A stretch of 64,000 nucleotides of DNA from SZUA-370 sp034003955. GTDB taxonomy: Bacteria; Spirochaetota; Spirochaetia; Treponematales; UBA12059. The stretch is from positions 1 to 64,000 of the forward strand of contig JAVEXO010000003.1 in the NCBI GenBank assembly GCA_034003955.1, given 5' to 3'. This document shows, piece by piece, positions 1 to 9,424 of the stretch. Both the position numbers and the translations under genes were made by a program. The notes beneath the pieces were generated by a model. It searched no databases. It was not told the DNA's origin and worked only from the letters and a program-made list of their open reading frames with translations. Within the stretch, counting starts at the first letter, position 1. Each line of letters opens with the position of its first letter.

Positions 1-13
1 GATATTCTTACTC

Positions 14-90
14 ATAGCTTGTATTTCCTTATTGGTAGGTGTTTTGTGGTGAAATAGTCATACCAATTAAGGGCTAAAAATACAAGCTAT
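14..90. repeat. Long imperfect inverted repeat / possible terminator hairpin
   Basis: ATAGCTTGTATTT (14-26) is exactly complementary to AAATACAAGCTAT (78-90). Just inside, CCTTATTGGTA (27-37) pairs with TACCAATTAAGGG with a small bulge. This gives a stem of about 24 bp around a loop of about 20 nt. The right arm runs into a T-rich tract, so it may terminate a gene ending left of the window. A small MITE-like element is the alternative. Pairing is seen directly; function is inferred. Confidence 0.5.
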
Positions 91-219
91 TTTTATTCTA
101 CATCAAGTTAACCGGACAGCAGTGATAGAATAGATCGATAGTAAAGATACCTATACTAGTATCTTAATGTCAGCCTCTTTATAACAACCCGACGGTGTTT
201 ACTCATCTGAAAGGCAATC

Positions 220-1128
220 ATGCTAAAGAAAATCCGCTCTGACGCCACACTCATACGAAATCTTCCTGACTTTACACGCTTCATGCCGTTTTTGATGCCT
301 AACAAGATGGGTTCTATCATCAACTATGAGCAGGACCTGGACGTTACCGAGACACTCGGTCTTATAAAAGAGGTTAACCGGGAGCTTATTAAGGAACGGG
401 AAATACTAACGCTGTTCGGCGTGGTCATCAATGCGGGGGTGCGCACGTTGGCTATGAGGCCAAGGTTTAACCGCTTCATATCAGGCTACCGTTTCTGGCA
501 ACGCAATCAGCTGCTTATAAACTTCGTTGCAAAAAAGACGCTTTCAGACGATGGGCAAGAGGTCAATGTCAAGATTGAGTTTAGCCCCTATGATACGCTC
601 ACCACTACCGCTAAGAAGGTCAGGGCTGCGCTTAAGCGGGCCTTGTCTGATGAAGGAACCGACAATGAGGATGTTGTTACAACCATCATGAGGATGCCAG
701 ACTTCATGGTAAAGCTTTTAGTACGATCCATGGACTGGCTGGATCAGCACAACCTCATGCCGCGCTCGATGACAGACAGCGACCCCATGTGGTCAAGTAT
801 CTTCCTTACAAACGTAGGCTCGTTTGGGCTCGATGCCCCCTACCACCACCTGTTCGAACGTGGCAACTGCCCCGTGTTTATAGCCATGGGTAAGGTGCGC
901 GACGAGCGGGGCCTCGACGACGAGGGAAAGCTGGTCATTAGAAAGAAGCTAAGACTGCGTTATACCTTCGATGACCGCATCGCCGACGGCGTGTATATGG
1001 GCCATGCCCTGGACCTCATGCAGCGCTTCGTAGAGCATGCCGAGGAGCTCCTTACCCCTCCTATCTTGAGCCGCGAGCTCCTTACAGAACTGAATCTCAA
1101 GGACTATCCAGCGGGGAAACAGGCATAG
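220..1128 (+). CDS. Stand-alone 2-oxoacid dehydrogenase E2-type acyltransferase domain
   Basis: This 302-residue protein resembles the catalytic domain of dihydrolipoamide acyltransferases (CAT-like fold). It has no lipoyl domain and no peripheral-subunit-binding domain; homology starts almost at the N-terminus (FMPFLMPNKMGS). The C-terminal signature normally reads DHRxxDG. Here it reads FDDRIADG, so the catalytic His is Asp252. The usual acyl transfer to CoA is therefore doubtful; a structural role or altered chemistry is possible. A 7-bp inverted repeat (144-150/159-165) lies upstream and could be an operator. The gene stands alone, converging on the decayed outer-membrane gene. No E1 or E3 genes are nearby. 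Family assignment is fairly sure, function is not. Confidence 0.7.
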   Translation: MLKKIRSDATLIRNLPDFTRFMPFLMPNKMGSIINYEQDLDVTETLGLIKEVNRELIKEREILTLFGVVINAGVRTLAMRPRFNRFISGYRFWQRNQLLINFVAKKTLSDDGQEVNVKIEFSPYDTLTTTAKKVRAALKRALSDEGTDNEDVVTTIMRMPDFMVKLLVRSMDWLDQHNLMPRSMTDSDPMWSSIFLTNVGSFGLDAPYHHLFERGNCPVFIAMGKVRDERGLDDEGKLVIRKKLRLRYTFDDRIADGVYMGHALDLMQRFVEHAEELLTPPILSRELLTELNLKDYPAGKQA

Positions 1129-1202
1129 GCTATCGAGGGGAAAAAGGGTGACCTTCGTAAGGGAGAACAAGGTCCCCGCGAGTAGTAGGCCACCGCGCTC
1201 AC

Positions 1203-1872
1203 TTAGAAAGCCAGGCCTACATTAACTCCGAAGAATACTCCGGTCCGGTTGAATCCGTCATCGAAACCCTTGGGCATGGGGATGACAGCACCGGAATCGT
1301 CGGTATAGCGCCATCCATTGTCGCCGCCTACGAGGGCATGGTACCTGAATCCTATGAAAGGCTCGGCAAAGAACTTAAGGCTCTTACCAAACGGGACGTA
1401 CTTGAAGCCGATACTGGCTCCGGCTCCGAGCCCAAAGGCATCGGCGTTAAAGGTATGGGGGGCGCGCATCTTTTACCGCCGTCCGTTCGCGTACTGATGC
1501 ACCAAGACCGCCAACGAAGGCGCCTACGTACGGCCCTACAATGCCAGGAGTCAGGAATCGATCGCGGATAGTAGTTCCTACATCGACATCGGCGAGGAGG
1601 TTCCGCAAGACTGCACCAAGGTAGAATCGCCCCTCGACCGATGCGTCGAAGTACCCGATATCCGATACCCAGAAGAAATTGGGAGAATAGGCCACAGACA
1701 CCTTTGCTGAGACCTGATCGCTCAAGGCACGTTCGTACGAGCCTGAGTACAGGTTGAAAATAATAGATATAGGATCGATGCTCACTGCGTTAAGTACCTT
1801 CGCATCATCAGCGTACACTACGGCACCGAGTGCCAGTACGGTGCAGACGGCTATGACTCTCTTTACATTCAT
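1203..1872 (-). pseudogene. Outer-membrane beta-barrel protein, frameshifted
   Basis: Two overlapping reading frames make one protein of about 220 residues. The first part has a Sec-type signal peptide (MNVKRVIAVCTVLALGAVVYA) and amphipathic strands. The second continues with glycine- and aromatic-rich strands and ends in the outer-membrane-type terminus FFGVNVGLAF. The frames join if one base is removed from a run of six C on the coding strand (plus-strand G run 1457-1462), giving DARPHTFNADAFGLG. It lies 15 bp behind the gene at 1888-3111, probably in the same transcript. The shift is either true decay or an assembly error. No specific porin family was recognised. Confidence 0.6.
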
Positions 1873-1887
1873 GCTTGGCTCCTTAAT

Positions 1888-3111
1888 TCAAATGCTGGTT
1901 TTTTTCCCTACTGACTCCAGGCTCAGTTCTGGATCATCGTCATCGCTTTTACAGGTATACTTGACGAGTCCTCCGGGAACAGAATCCGTCAACCACCATG
2001 AGTACTCCTGGGGAGCGCCTTCATCCGCTATAACCCACTTAGAGAGGAAAGAGGCTTCATAATGACCGGCGCCTACTCTTACTGTCTCCTTAGAGACAGC
2101 CTTACTCTTGAAGTCTTCGACGACTAGTGCATCGTCGTAATAAGCGGCTACATCGGCAATATCGGTCTTTGATGGAACCACGCGAACAGCGGGGTTTCCA
2201 TTCTCGCTATAGTAAATCTCCGAGACATGGGTATCGTCAGTCATCTTAAACTCGTAGAGCACGCTCTGCTCGCCCTGATAGAACTTAAGCCTCCACCAGT
2301 GGCCGCCATCGGCGTCGGCAGCAAGGAACGCGCGCTCGATAGAGTACGATGAGTCGGATTCTCGATCGCGTATCCTATATACGGTAGATTCTCCAAGCTT
2401 GTACGGAGCGGAAAAATAGTATCCACCGGTATAGAACGAGCTGAAATAATAGGCATAGAAGCGGGATATGAATATCGACTCGGCAGTAGCCTCCATCGCC
2501 TTAACGCCTGCGTCCCAAATCTCACTCATGCCGGAGACAGAGGAGCTCTTGCCGATACGAAAACCGCCTTGCAAAGAGGCACCACCAAAATTGCCCCACT
2601 GGGTATACGCCAATCCAAGTTAGAGCCGCTCGCTAAGAAAATAATTGAACCCGGAATAGCTATAGCCAACGAAGCCCGGGCCGTCGCTCTGCGTCAAGGC
2701 GTATCCAAGGCCGAGGCGAGCAAACAAATCCACCCTATCCAGGTACTCGGACAGGGGCAACTCAAGCCCGCGAAGCCCCAGGTGCACGCTTCCTCCGGCG
2801 CCAAAGCCTAACTGGGTTCCTGCGCCGCGAAGGGGTAGAGCTACGCGCCCCATCGCCTGGAAACCTAAGTCCAGTGGTGCCGTTGCTGGTAGTACAGGCT
2901 TCCAGACGATAAGTTCCAGTGAAGGTGCTGCGGAAAGTACCAATGCCTCATTACCACGCTCGATCGCTATATGAGCACCGGGAATGACGTTACCTGCGGC
3001 GTACATCCTGCCCCAAGCAGGAACGCGAGTCGCCTCGGCTTCTTCTGCCGCTATTGTTACTATACAGGTTATTCCTATGATAAATGACAAATAACAAAAC
3101 TTATTAATCAT
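1888..3111 (-). pseudogene. Exported barrel-like protein with in-frame stop
   Basis: Start ATG at 3111 follows GGAGG and encodes MINKFCYLSFIIGITCIVTI, a signal peptide. The first part is rich in Gly and alternating hydrophobic residues, like outer-membrane strands. A TAA at 2622-2620 follows FLSERL. The same frame then continues without a shift (LGLAYTQWGNFGGASLQGGF, again barrel-like) to 1888. The second half has many Tyr, Ser and Asp residues and no recognised domain. One 407-residue gene broken by a nonsense codon fits better than two genes, because the downstream part has no proper start: only a TTG without a ribosome site. Function unknown. Confidence 0.5.
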
Positions 3112-3249
3112 TGTACCTCCATTCAATGAATAAAGGAGCATTATGCTCGTTTGCTTATTCCACTCGGTAGTACCAAATGGATAAAAACAACAAGACTTTA
3201 GTCATCTTCAGCAATGACAAAGGTCACAAGTATCTTAAAATATGTGTGA

Positions 3250-4247
3250 ATGGGAACGTATTATTCATATTTCAATTACGCTCGATACGGTTTCCCTGTA
3301 TTGACGATAGCGCTCATATGCTTGGCATCATGGGAAGCCAAGGAACGACGAGCCAGAATACTCACTCGGGCAGGGATAGACAGTCTCTTGGCAGCGGCAA
3401 TACTATCTCCGCTCTCATCGACCTGCCCTTATGCCGGATGGGATTTCTTTTTTGGCACGGCTGGAATCGTATGTTTCGCCTGTGGGACAATCGCGCTGGC
3501 CATAGGGGCGACTCTCACCGTACTAGCACGGAAAGCAACCTGGAAACCCATATCAGACAGCAGAGCAGATCGTCTGACGGAGCGCATGGCTCGATGGATA
3601 CTAGACTCCATACGTGACAGCGTTATTATAATGGACTCACGCTACGATATAGTCTCGTGGGGGCGCTCGACTTCGACAACCATGGCCCTTTCCTTGGTGA
3701 CTCCCTGGACGATCTTATAACCCGTTTCAATAAGGCTGGCTACGATCCAGAACTAAGTCACGCATTCGCATGTGTCAGACGAGGCGAGTATCCGGAAGGC
3801 GAGCTGGAATTACGCGGCCGCCGCTTCAGGTATTGGCGCTTGCCTATAGATGGACTAGACGAACTTTCCAGGGAAAGCAGCGCCACTCAAACCTGCGCCT
3901 TCTGCCTGAGCGATGTCACAGAAGAATGCGAGCTCCTCAAGGCTCTTGAATCACAAAACACCAGGCTCACAAACAGGAACCGGCGCCTCCTCGACGAGTC
4001 GTCTCTGGCCAGATCTCTGGAATTAGAGAAAACCCTGCATAGGGAACGGGAAGCCGTCACAGAAAAAATTGGAGCCTATCTACGGGGCATCAGAGAGAGA
4101 CTCGAACGGCTATCCGAAGAAAGAGAGCTAAAAAAGGCTTCCATGGAAACGCTTATCGCCGATTCCAGAGAGGCAATGGACAGGATCAGGAAAACGGTGC
4201 ATAGGATGCCGTACCACATGAGGAACGACACATGCCCCTACGGATAG
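3250..4247 (+). pseudogene. Membrane sensor protein (PAS-like plus coiled coil), frameshifted
   Basis: The first frame (3250-3720) has about three hydrophobic segments and the start of a PAS-like domain (SVIIMDSRYDIVSWG). The second frame (3657-4247) continues it (ALDFDNHGPFLGDSLDD) and then enters a charged coiled coil. Adding one G to the run at 3659-3663 joins them into about 332 residues. The C-terminus resembles a HisKA_3 dimerisation helix but lacks an obvious H-box, and no ATPase domain follows. It overlaps the response regulator start by 16 bp. Probably a decayed or intrinsically incomplete sensor kinase. Confidence 0.5.
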
Positions 4248-5254
4248 TACTAGCCGAGGATCATCCGCTCATTCTATCGTCGCTTTCTAGTTTATTGCAG
4301 GCAGAGCACGATATTGTTGTAGCCAAGGCCTGTTCAGACGGAACCGAAGCGCTGCGCGCGGTCGAGTCCTTGAAGCCAGACGTAGCCGTTTTCGATATAC
4401 GCATGCCGGGTCTTTCGGGCCTGGAGGCGGCGGCGCAACTCGCTATTTCCACACCAGCCGTACCCGTACTTCTTTTCACCACCTTCGAGGAACCATCCGC
4501 CATCAGAGCCGCCATACGGCTAGGCGTGATGGGTTTCGTCCTCAAGGATGTTGAACCGGAAGTATTCGTCTCCGCTATACGAAGCGTAGCCGCGGGATTA
4601 ATCGTATACCATCCATGTGTAGCGCCTTTCATTAGCAAGACCGAATCCACTTGCAATGACGGCGGGGTAGACTTTTCGGCCAGACAATACGAGCTGACCG
4701 ATTCTGACCTACGCGTCGTTTCATATATAACCGAGGGCATGAGCAACAAGGAAATCGCCGAGGCAGACCATTGTTCAGAAGGCACCATCAAGAACAGGGT
4801 CAGCTCCATCCTGTCAAAGATGGGCCTACAAGCCAGGACGCAGATAGCCGTGACGGCAATCAAAGAAAGGCCTGTCTGGCATATGGGCACGGGCCCGGAT
4901 CTTGCCGGAGAGATATTCTGGATACAACTCGTACACCTTCTGGCCCTGGCCGCAGTCGTCAGGACAAACTTGTCATTCTTCTCCAGGGCTGGCAAGGATG
5001 CTACGCTCTATCGTTATTTACAGCTTCAGATATGTCTCGCTCTATGGATAATCGCCAAGCTCATGAAGACCATTTCACCCACAGAAAGCCTGAGATGGGC
5101 CTGGATCGTCGTACAATACGCAGGGGTTTCCGCACTAGGCCCGTCATTTTTTCATTTTGCATACCACTACGCCAAACGAAGACCCCCCCCGTTACGTGTA
5201 GATTTTCTATGCACTTGGATCAGCCTTCTTCGTTTTGATAGCGACAAATACTAG
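4232..5254 (+). CDS. NarL/LuxR response regulator running into a kinase membrane domain
   Basis: Residues 1-120 form a receiver domain: LAEDHP at the N-terminus, phospho-acceptor Asp in VFDIRMPG, TTFEEPS, and Lys in FVLKD. Residues 150-210 form a LuxR-type helix-turn-helix (LRVVSYITEGMSNKEIAEA). A normal regulator would end near residue 215. This frame continues without a stop into a hydrophobic region that is the N-terminus of the next kinase (Met at 4883, IFWIQLVHLLALAAVV). It ends at 5254 only because of a frameshift. Either the regulator stop codon was lost or a deletion fused the genes. The regulator part looks complete and could still bind DNA. Confidence 0.55.
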   Translation: MPLRIVLAEDHPLILSSLSSLLQAEHDIVVAKACSDGTEALRAVESLKPDVAVFDIRMPGLSGLEAAAQLAISTPAVPVLLFTTFEEPSAIRAAIRLGVMGFVLKDVEPEVFVSAIRSVAAGLIVYHPCVAPFISKTESTCNDGGVDFSARQYELTDSDLRVVSYITEGMSNKEIAEADHCSEGTIKNRVSSILSKMGLQARTQIAVTAIKERPVWHMGTGPDLAGEIFWIQLVHLLALAAVVRTNLSFFSRAGKDATLYRYLQLQICLALWIIAKLMKTISPTESLRWAWIVVQYAGVSALGPSFFHFAYHYAKRRPPPLRVDFLCTWISLLRFDSDKY

Positions 5255-6442
5255 GCATCACCTGTTCTACAAGACATACAACTTCTATAGAGACAGCTTC
5301 AGCCCATTGTTCTACGTACAATCCGCCTATACCTACGGATTGGTAGCCGCAGGCATCGTGATCGCCGCTCACGGTTTTAGGAAAGGCCGCTCTGTCCGGG
5401 TAGCCGATGCTATAATTGCCGTGTCGGCAACCCTCCCCCTAGCCGTCAACATCATGTACATACTTGACTGCATACAGCCACTTTTCGATATAACACCGAT
5501 GCTGATGAGCCTGCCGCTAGCACTCTTCGCTTTCGCTGCATTCAAACATGGCTTCCTTGGCGTTTTGCCGTACCCGTCCAAAACCCTTGTGCTTAAATTA
5601 CCCGACCCTGTAGTTGTCGGGACACCTTCAGGAAAAACATCATACTCAACGCTACCCAGGAACGGTGATGGTGAATACATACTGTATAGATCAAGAAGAA
5701 AACAGGGCTACACTATAGGACTCTACGCCGATTTTAGGAGGATACGTCTGCTCGAACGTGAGTATGATACAAAGAACAGCACATTGCTGGCCCTCAATGA
5801 ACGCTTGCGAGAGCGTAATAACAAACGTAACGCTCTGCATGAAATCGAAGCGGCAAATCGGATGCGGATGGATCTTCACGATGTTCGTGGGCACTCTGTA
5901 ACGCTTATAATCCTTCTCCTCAAGGCAGCACTTCGAGCCTAGAATGCGACCCAAAAAAGTTTCGCACGCTCGTCATCCAAGCCAGAGACCAGGCAAAGGC
6001 TTCGGCTAGGGGATTGGAACGGGCTATTCGCCCACACAACGTTAAAGAAACTGAAGGCCAAGCCCCATACGAATACCTTTCAAGGATGCTCGACGGTATC
6101 GTGGGGCAATACCAGGATACTGACCTTAGTGTTGAATTTTCAATGCATGGTAAGGAAAAAGCAGTCGCCACTTCTCTGGCTCGAGCTCTCGAACGTTGCT
6201 GCCAGGAGTCATTCGCCAACGCGATCAAGCATTCTAGCGCCAAGTCCATCTTCATAGGCGCCATCTTCAGGCCAGGTTCTGTACTCCTCTCAATCATCGA
6301 CGATGGCAATGGGACAGACAAGTTCCTGCCGGGCCATGGAATAGCCATGATGCGTGACAGAATCGCGGCGCACGGCGGACTACTGCGGGTCTACACGGCA
6401 CGGGGAGAAGGATTCCAGCTTTCAGTTTCTGTACCCGCATGA
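4883..6442 (+). pseudogene. 7TM-type sensor histidine kinase, two frameshifts
   Basis: Read through its shifts, this is a kinase of about 520 residues. An N-terminal seven-helix sensor region (RWAWIVVQYAGVSALGPSFF) is followed by a linker, a HisKA_3-type H-box (MDLHDVRGHSVTLI, near 5870-5910) and a HATPase_c domain (QESFANAIKHSS; DDGNGTDKF; GHGIAMMRDRI). Shift 1: an extra T in 5203-5206; removing it gives VDFYALGSAFFVL. Shift 2: a missing G near 5924; adding it gives LLKGSTSSLECD. Both bounded frames stop early, at 5254 and 5942. Partner of the upstream regulator. The H-box and ATPase motifs remain recognisable, so decay, if real, is recent. Confidence 0.6.
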
Positions 6443-6503
6443 TTGATCCGATCTTGATATAGAGCCAGCCATGGCCTAGTATCATGTTTAGAGGCAACGA
6501 AAC

Positions 6504-7142
6504 ATGAAACGAATCTTATTCTTTCTGTCCTACATGCTGACGCCGCTTCCTCCTGTCTTTTTGTATTTGAGGTCATTGGGTACGATGAGCCTGTATGGCT
6601 ATACGGTATCGGTATTACTCGGCATCATTGCGATCACCTTTATAAGCAACCAGTTTATACTGGCCGCAAGGCCGCGTCTTATAATACGTGCTCTTGGCCT
6701 GCAAGGGCTGCTCGCCTTCCACGGCATCATGGCAATGATCATAGTGCTCCTGGCCCTAGTTCATATGGTTTTAAAATTAACCACAGGCTTCCCTGCCTCT
6801 TCACTACAAGCCATACTTGGCATAGTCATCCTGGCTATCTTTGCAGTCATAGTTGTATTGGCGGTCCTGTTTCTAGCCAAGGTGCCAGAGAGGGCAGCTC
6901 CCAAGGCGCGTGCGCTCAGAGCACGTGCCAAGGAGAAGTTTGGCCTCGACTATGGGAGAGCCCGAGCCTATCACAACATCAGCGTAGGAGCAGGGCTCGG
7001 CATATTGGTTCACGCACTTCTGGCCTACAGCTCCGATTTTACAGTCAACCCAATAGGCTCTAGCTGGCTCATAGCCTGGATGGGTCTATCACTGGGATTG
7101 TATGCACGGTACAGGATAAGAGGCCGGAAGTTTTCCCTATAA
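6504..7142 (+). CDS. Ferric-reductase-like transmembrane cytochrome b protein
   Basis: This 212-residue protein has about six hydrophobic helices. Two helices carry His pairs spaced as in ferric reductase-like membrane domains (the family of MsrQ and NADPH oxidase): FH near residue 74 with LVHM 14 residues later, and YHN near 153 with LVHALL 13 residues later. Such pairs normally bind two b haems. No FAD/NAD-binding domain is attached, so it would pass electrons between quinol or flavin partners. Exported flavoproteins encoded from 14.7 kb are possible acceptors, but the genes are not adjacent. It is intact, just downstream of the decayed kinase. Family moderately sure; partner inferred. Confidence 0.55.
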   Translation: MKRILFFLSYMLTPLPPVFLYLRSLGTMSLYGYTVSVLLGIIAITFISNQFILAARPRLIIRALGLQGLLAFHGIMAMIIVLLALVHMVLKLTTGFPASSLQAILGIVILAIFAVIVVLAVLFLAKVPERAAPKARALRARAKEKFGLDYGRARAYHNISVGAGLGILVHALLAYSSDFTVNPIGSSWLIAWMGLSLGLYARYRIRGRKFSL

Positions 7143-7210
7143 ATGATTACACAGTACCATGACAAGATTGCATCGTCAGGAAGCACCTACTGTCTCCTTG
7201 GAGGTTTTTT

Positions 7211-7555
7211 ATGAAAGTTGCTGTTTTTGGTTTTACCGGTTCACTTCCTTGTTTTTCTCATGCACTATTAAATGTTCTTGATATGAATGAAAGAAATGAT
7301 AAGGCTATTTTAATTATAGAAGGAGCCTCTGCCGGTTTGCTCCCAGAATTATTGAACACCGCGAATCCGTTCTATCCCCTTTTTAAGAAGATTGTGGATC
7401 AAGGATACTTAGATTGTGTCTGCAAGGCATGTGCCTCGAAACTGGGAACATTGGAGCTTGCAAAGGAGGCTTCTTTGCCAATACGCGGCGACATGAGCGG
7501 GCATCCTTCATTCAAAAATTATCTTGATGAGGGGTATACGATTATTACCGTATAG
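7211..7555 (+). CDS. DsrE-like small protein
   Basis: This 114-residue soluble protein starts MKVAVFGFTG after a good ribosome site (GGAGG, 7 nt). It reads as an alpha/beta protein of the DsrE/DsrF-like group, with a cysteine cluster (CVCKACASKLG, near residues 77-87) that may bind sulfur or metal. The gene has visibly more A and T than its neighbours, hinting at acquisition. It converges with the histidine kinase downstream with only 21 bp between. Exact role unknown. Confidence 0.5.
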   Translation: MKVAVFGFTGSLPCFSHALLNVLDMNERNDKAILIIEGASAGLLPELLNTANPFYPLFKKIVDQGYLDCVCKACASKLGTLELAKEASLPIRGDMSGHPSFKNYLDEGYTIITV

Positions 7556-7576
7556 CAATTGATAATACCTGTCTCT

Positions 7577-9331
7577 TTAGCCACGATGTGCGGGGACAGG
7601 TAGCGATACTCTGACTGACATACCGCCTGTACCGTCAATTGGGCTTTCTATAGTCAGTTCTGCATTCAGCTGAGAACTAAGCGCTCGGATCAGAAGGAAG
7701 CCGGTACCATCCTCATAGCCATCAGGACTTCCGTCTCCGTTATCGCTAAAGGCTAGCGTTATATGATCATCGGAACTATGCAGGTCTATGACGATGACCG
7801 CCTTGCCGTCAGAGGGCAGCCCGTGTCTGTACATGTTAGAAATCGCCTCATTGACTATTAGACCCAGGGGTACGGCTGTCTCCAGATCGACGACCACGGG
7901 ATCGAGGCGCTCTATGCGTTCAATGTCGCGGAGCACCGAAACGCCCGAGCTCTGGTGGTACGAAATGACGCCGCGGATGAAGTCGTCAAAAGGAAGACAC
8001 GAGTATTCTGAAGAGCCCATCAGCTGTTGATACACGAAGGCCATGGAGTTGACACGGCTGTAGAGGATGTCAAGCATCATCCTGGCTTCCTCCCCTACTG
8101 ACTGTAACTTCTGCATGTTTATGATACCCGCAAGAACGGCGAGATTGTTCTTCACGCGGTGATGAACCTCCTCAACGAGAACGTTCTTCTCATCCAGCTC
8201 CTTTTGCAGGGCCCGCTCACGCTGGAGGATATTATCTTCCATTTCACTCATAGAGGCTCCAAGCGAATCTATCTCGCGAATGCCTGTCCTCTTGAGCGAA
8301 TGTACAGTGCCATCTGCATCAGAGGTAAGTCTTGAGAAACGCGCCAGGGTTTCAAGCGCCGCATTTATCTTGTAGGCGACGAGGAAGCTCAAGACCAAGG
8401 TTATGCCAGCTATGAGCATAACAAGAACGATAAACATAGACTCGGCCGCCCTGGCAGGCAAGTAGTACTCGTCCTCGTAGAGGCCGGAGCACAGTACAAC
8501 GTCCCACGATTCGATGTAGCGCATGAGTACTATTTTTTTCCGGTCTCTGTCATCTTCGGGATTTTTCCAGAAATAGTCGTACCTCATGACCTTGTTCCAC
8601 TCGCCGCTATGGAGCCGGCCCCTCATCCCGGCGATCTCTGCCCCGATACGTTCGCCCTTGGCGTTAACGAGTTCTGACACTTCGACAGCCTCGATCTGGG
8701 GATGGAACAATTCCCAGGAGCGCTCCGACGAATCCTTTGCGGCGGTGATGGCCCAGATATAGCCTGAGGATCCAACCCGTATCGCTGCCTTCGATCCGTC
8801 CCTTACAACGCGGATGTGCACGCTCTGGTTTGCCAGCTCCCTGCGCCCTTCCTCATCCAGGGCGTCCCATGCACCCGCGATTGCGTCTACCCACGCAACG
8901 TTGCTTATGATCCATGAACCATCGGGCAACTTGCGGCCGCTGTCTGTCCCTTCTTCATCAAGAATACTGTCTCCGGAGAAAACCGGCTTCACATCGGGTA
9001 GTACCGCCGACAAAGCCAGGATCGCCTCTGCAACGGAGGAGGTGCCTATCTTTATGTGGGTAACAGGGCCGTTGAGAATACGCTTGAGGCGGGCTAGCGA
9101 GACGCTGTCTGCAGATGGATGCCCGGACGGGGCATAGAGTGACAGGAGCTCGGTGCTGCCATCCAGCGCGGTTCGAATCTGCTGTAGGCCTAAGGCTTCG
9201 GTCGAAGAACCGGAATACTCAAACCTCCAGAAAAGCAGCGTGGCAAACAGAGGAACAATGGTCGCGGCAACGAGTGCTACCGAAAGCACACCGAAGAGGT
9301 TTATGCCATTCTTAAATAAACTTTTCCTCAT
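7577..9331 (-). CDS. Cache-domain sensor histidine kinase (HisKA_2/HWE class)
   Basis: A 584-residue membrane kinase. TM1 is at about 10-30. An extracytoplasmic Cache-like sensor spans about 35-290 (GSSGYIWAI; WDVVLCSGLYEDEY). TM2 is near 298-325, followed by a HAMP-like linker. The H-box is EEVHHRVKNNLAVL near residue 389, typical of HisKA_2 kinases. The ATPase has N-box LIVNEAISNMYRHG and G-box DNGDGSPDGYEDGTGF. The start at 9331 (MRKSLFKNG) is preferred over an upstream TTG-type start. No response regulator is adjacent. It is complete, unlike the kinase near 33 kb of the same class. Confidence 0.8.
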   Translation of the reverse strand: MRKSLFKNGINLFGVLSVALVAATIVPLFATLLFWRFEYSGSSTEALGLQQIRTALDGSTELLSLYAPSGHPSADSVSLARLKRILNGPVTHIKIGTSSVAEAILALSAVLPDVKPVFSGDSILDEEGTDSGRKLPDGSWIISNVAWVDAIAGAWDALDEEGRRELANQSVHIRVVRDGSKAAIRVGSSGYIWAITAAKDSSERSWELFHPQIEAVEVSELVNAKGERIGAEIAGMRGRLHSGEWNKVMRYDYFWKNPEDDRDRKKIVLMRYIESWDVVLCSGLYEDEYYLPARAAESMFIVLVMLIAGITLVLSFLVAYKINAALETLARFSRLTSDADGTVHSLKRTGIREIDSLGASMSEMEDNILQRERALQKELDEKNVLVEEVHHRVKNNLAVLAGIINMQKLQSVGEEARMMLDILYSRVNSMAFVYQQLMGSSEYSCLPFDDFIRGVISYHQSSGVSVLRDIERIERLDPVVVDLETAVPLGLIVNEAISNMYRHGLPSDGKAVIVIDLHSSDDHITLAFSDNGDGSPDGYEDGTGFLLIRALSSQLNAELTIESPIDGTGGMSVRVSLPVPAHRG

Positions 9332-9424
9332 TATAGGTGACAATACCATCAGCTTGCCGGCTAAGCAAGGACAAACCCTGTCACACAGTGCTCAGAGGCT
9401 CCAGGCCTGGCGCCTTTCTAGACC

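Noticed and set aside
4261..4995. 244-codon open frame opposite the response regulator
   Set aside because: The plus-strand frame has clear receiver and LuxR motifs; this one has none.
1457..5206. Phase variation through homopolymer runs
   Set aside because: The runs are only 4-6 bases long, too short for usual slipped-strand switching; decay or sequencing error fits better.
9165..9180. GGTTCGAATC tRNA T-loop-like string
   Set aside because: It lies inside the histidine kinase gene and has no cloverleaf around it.
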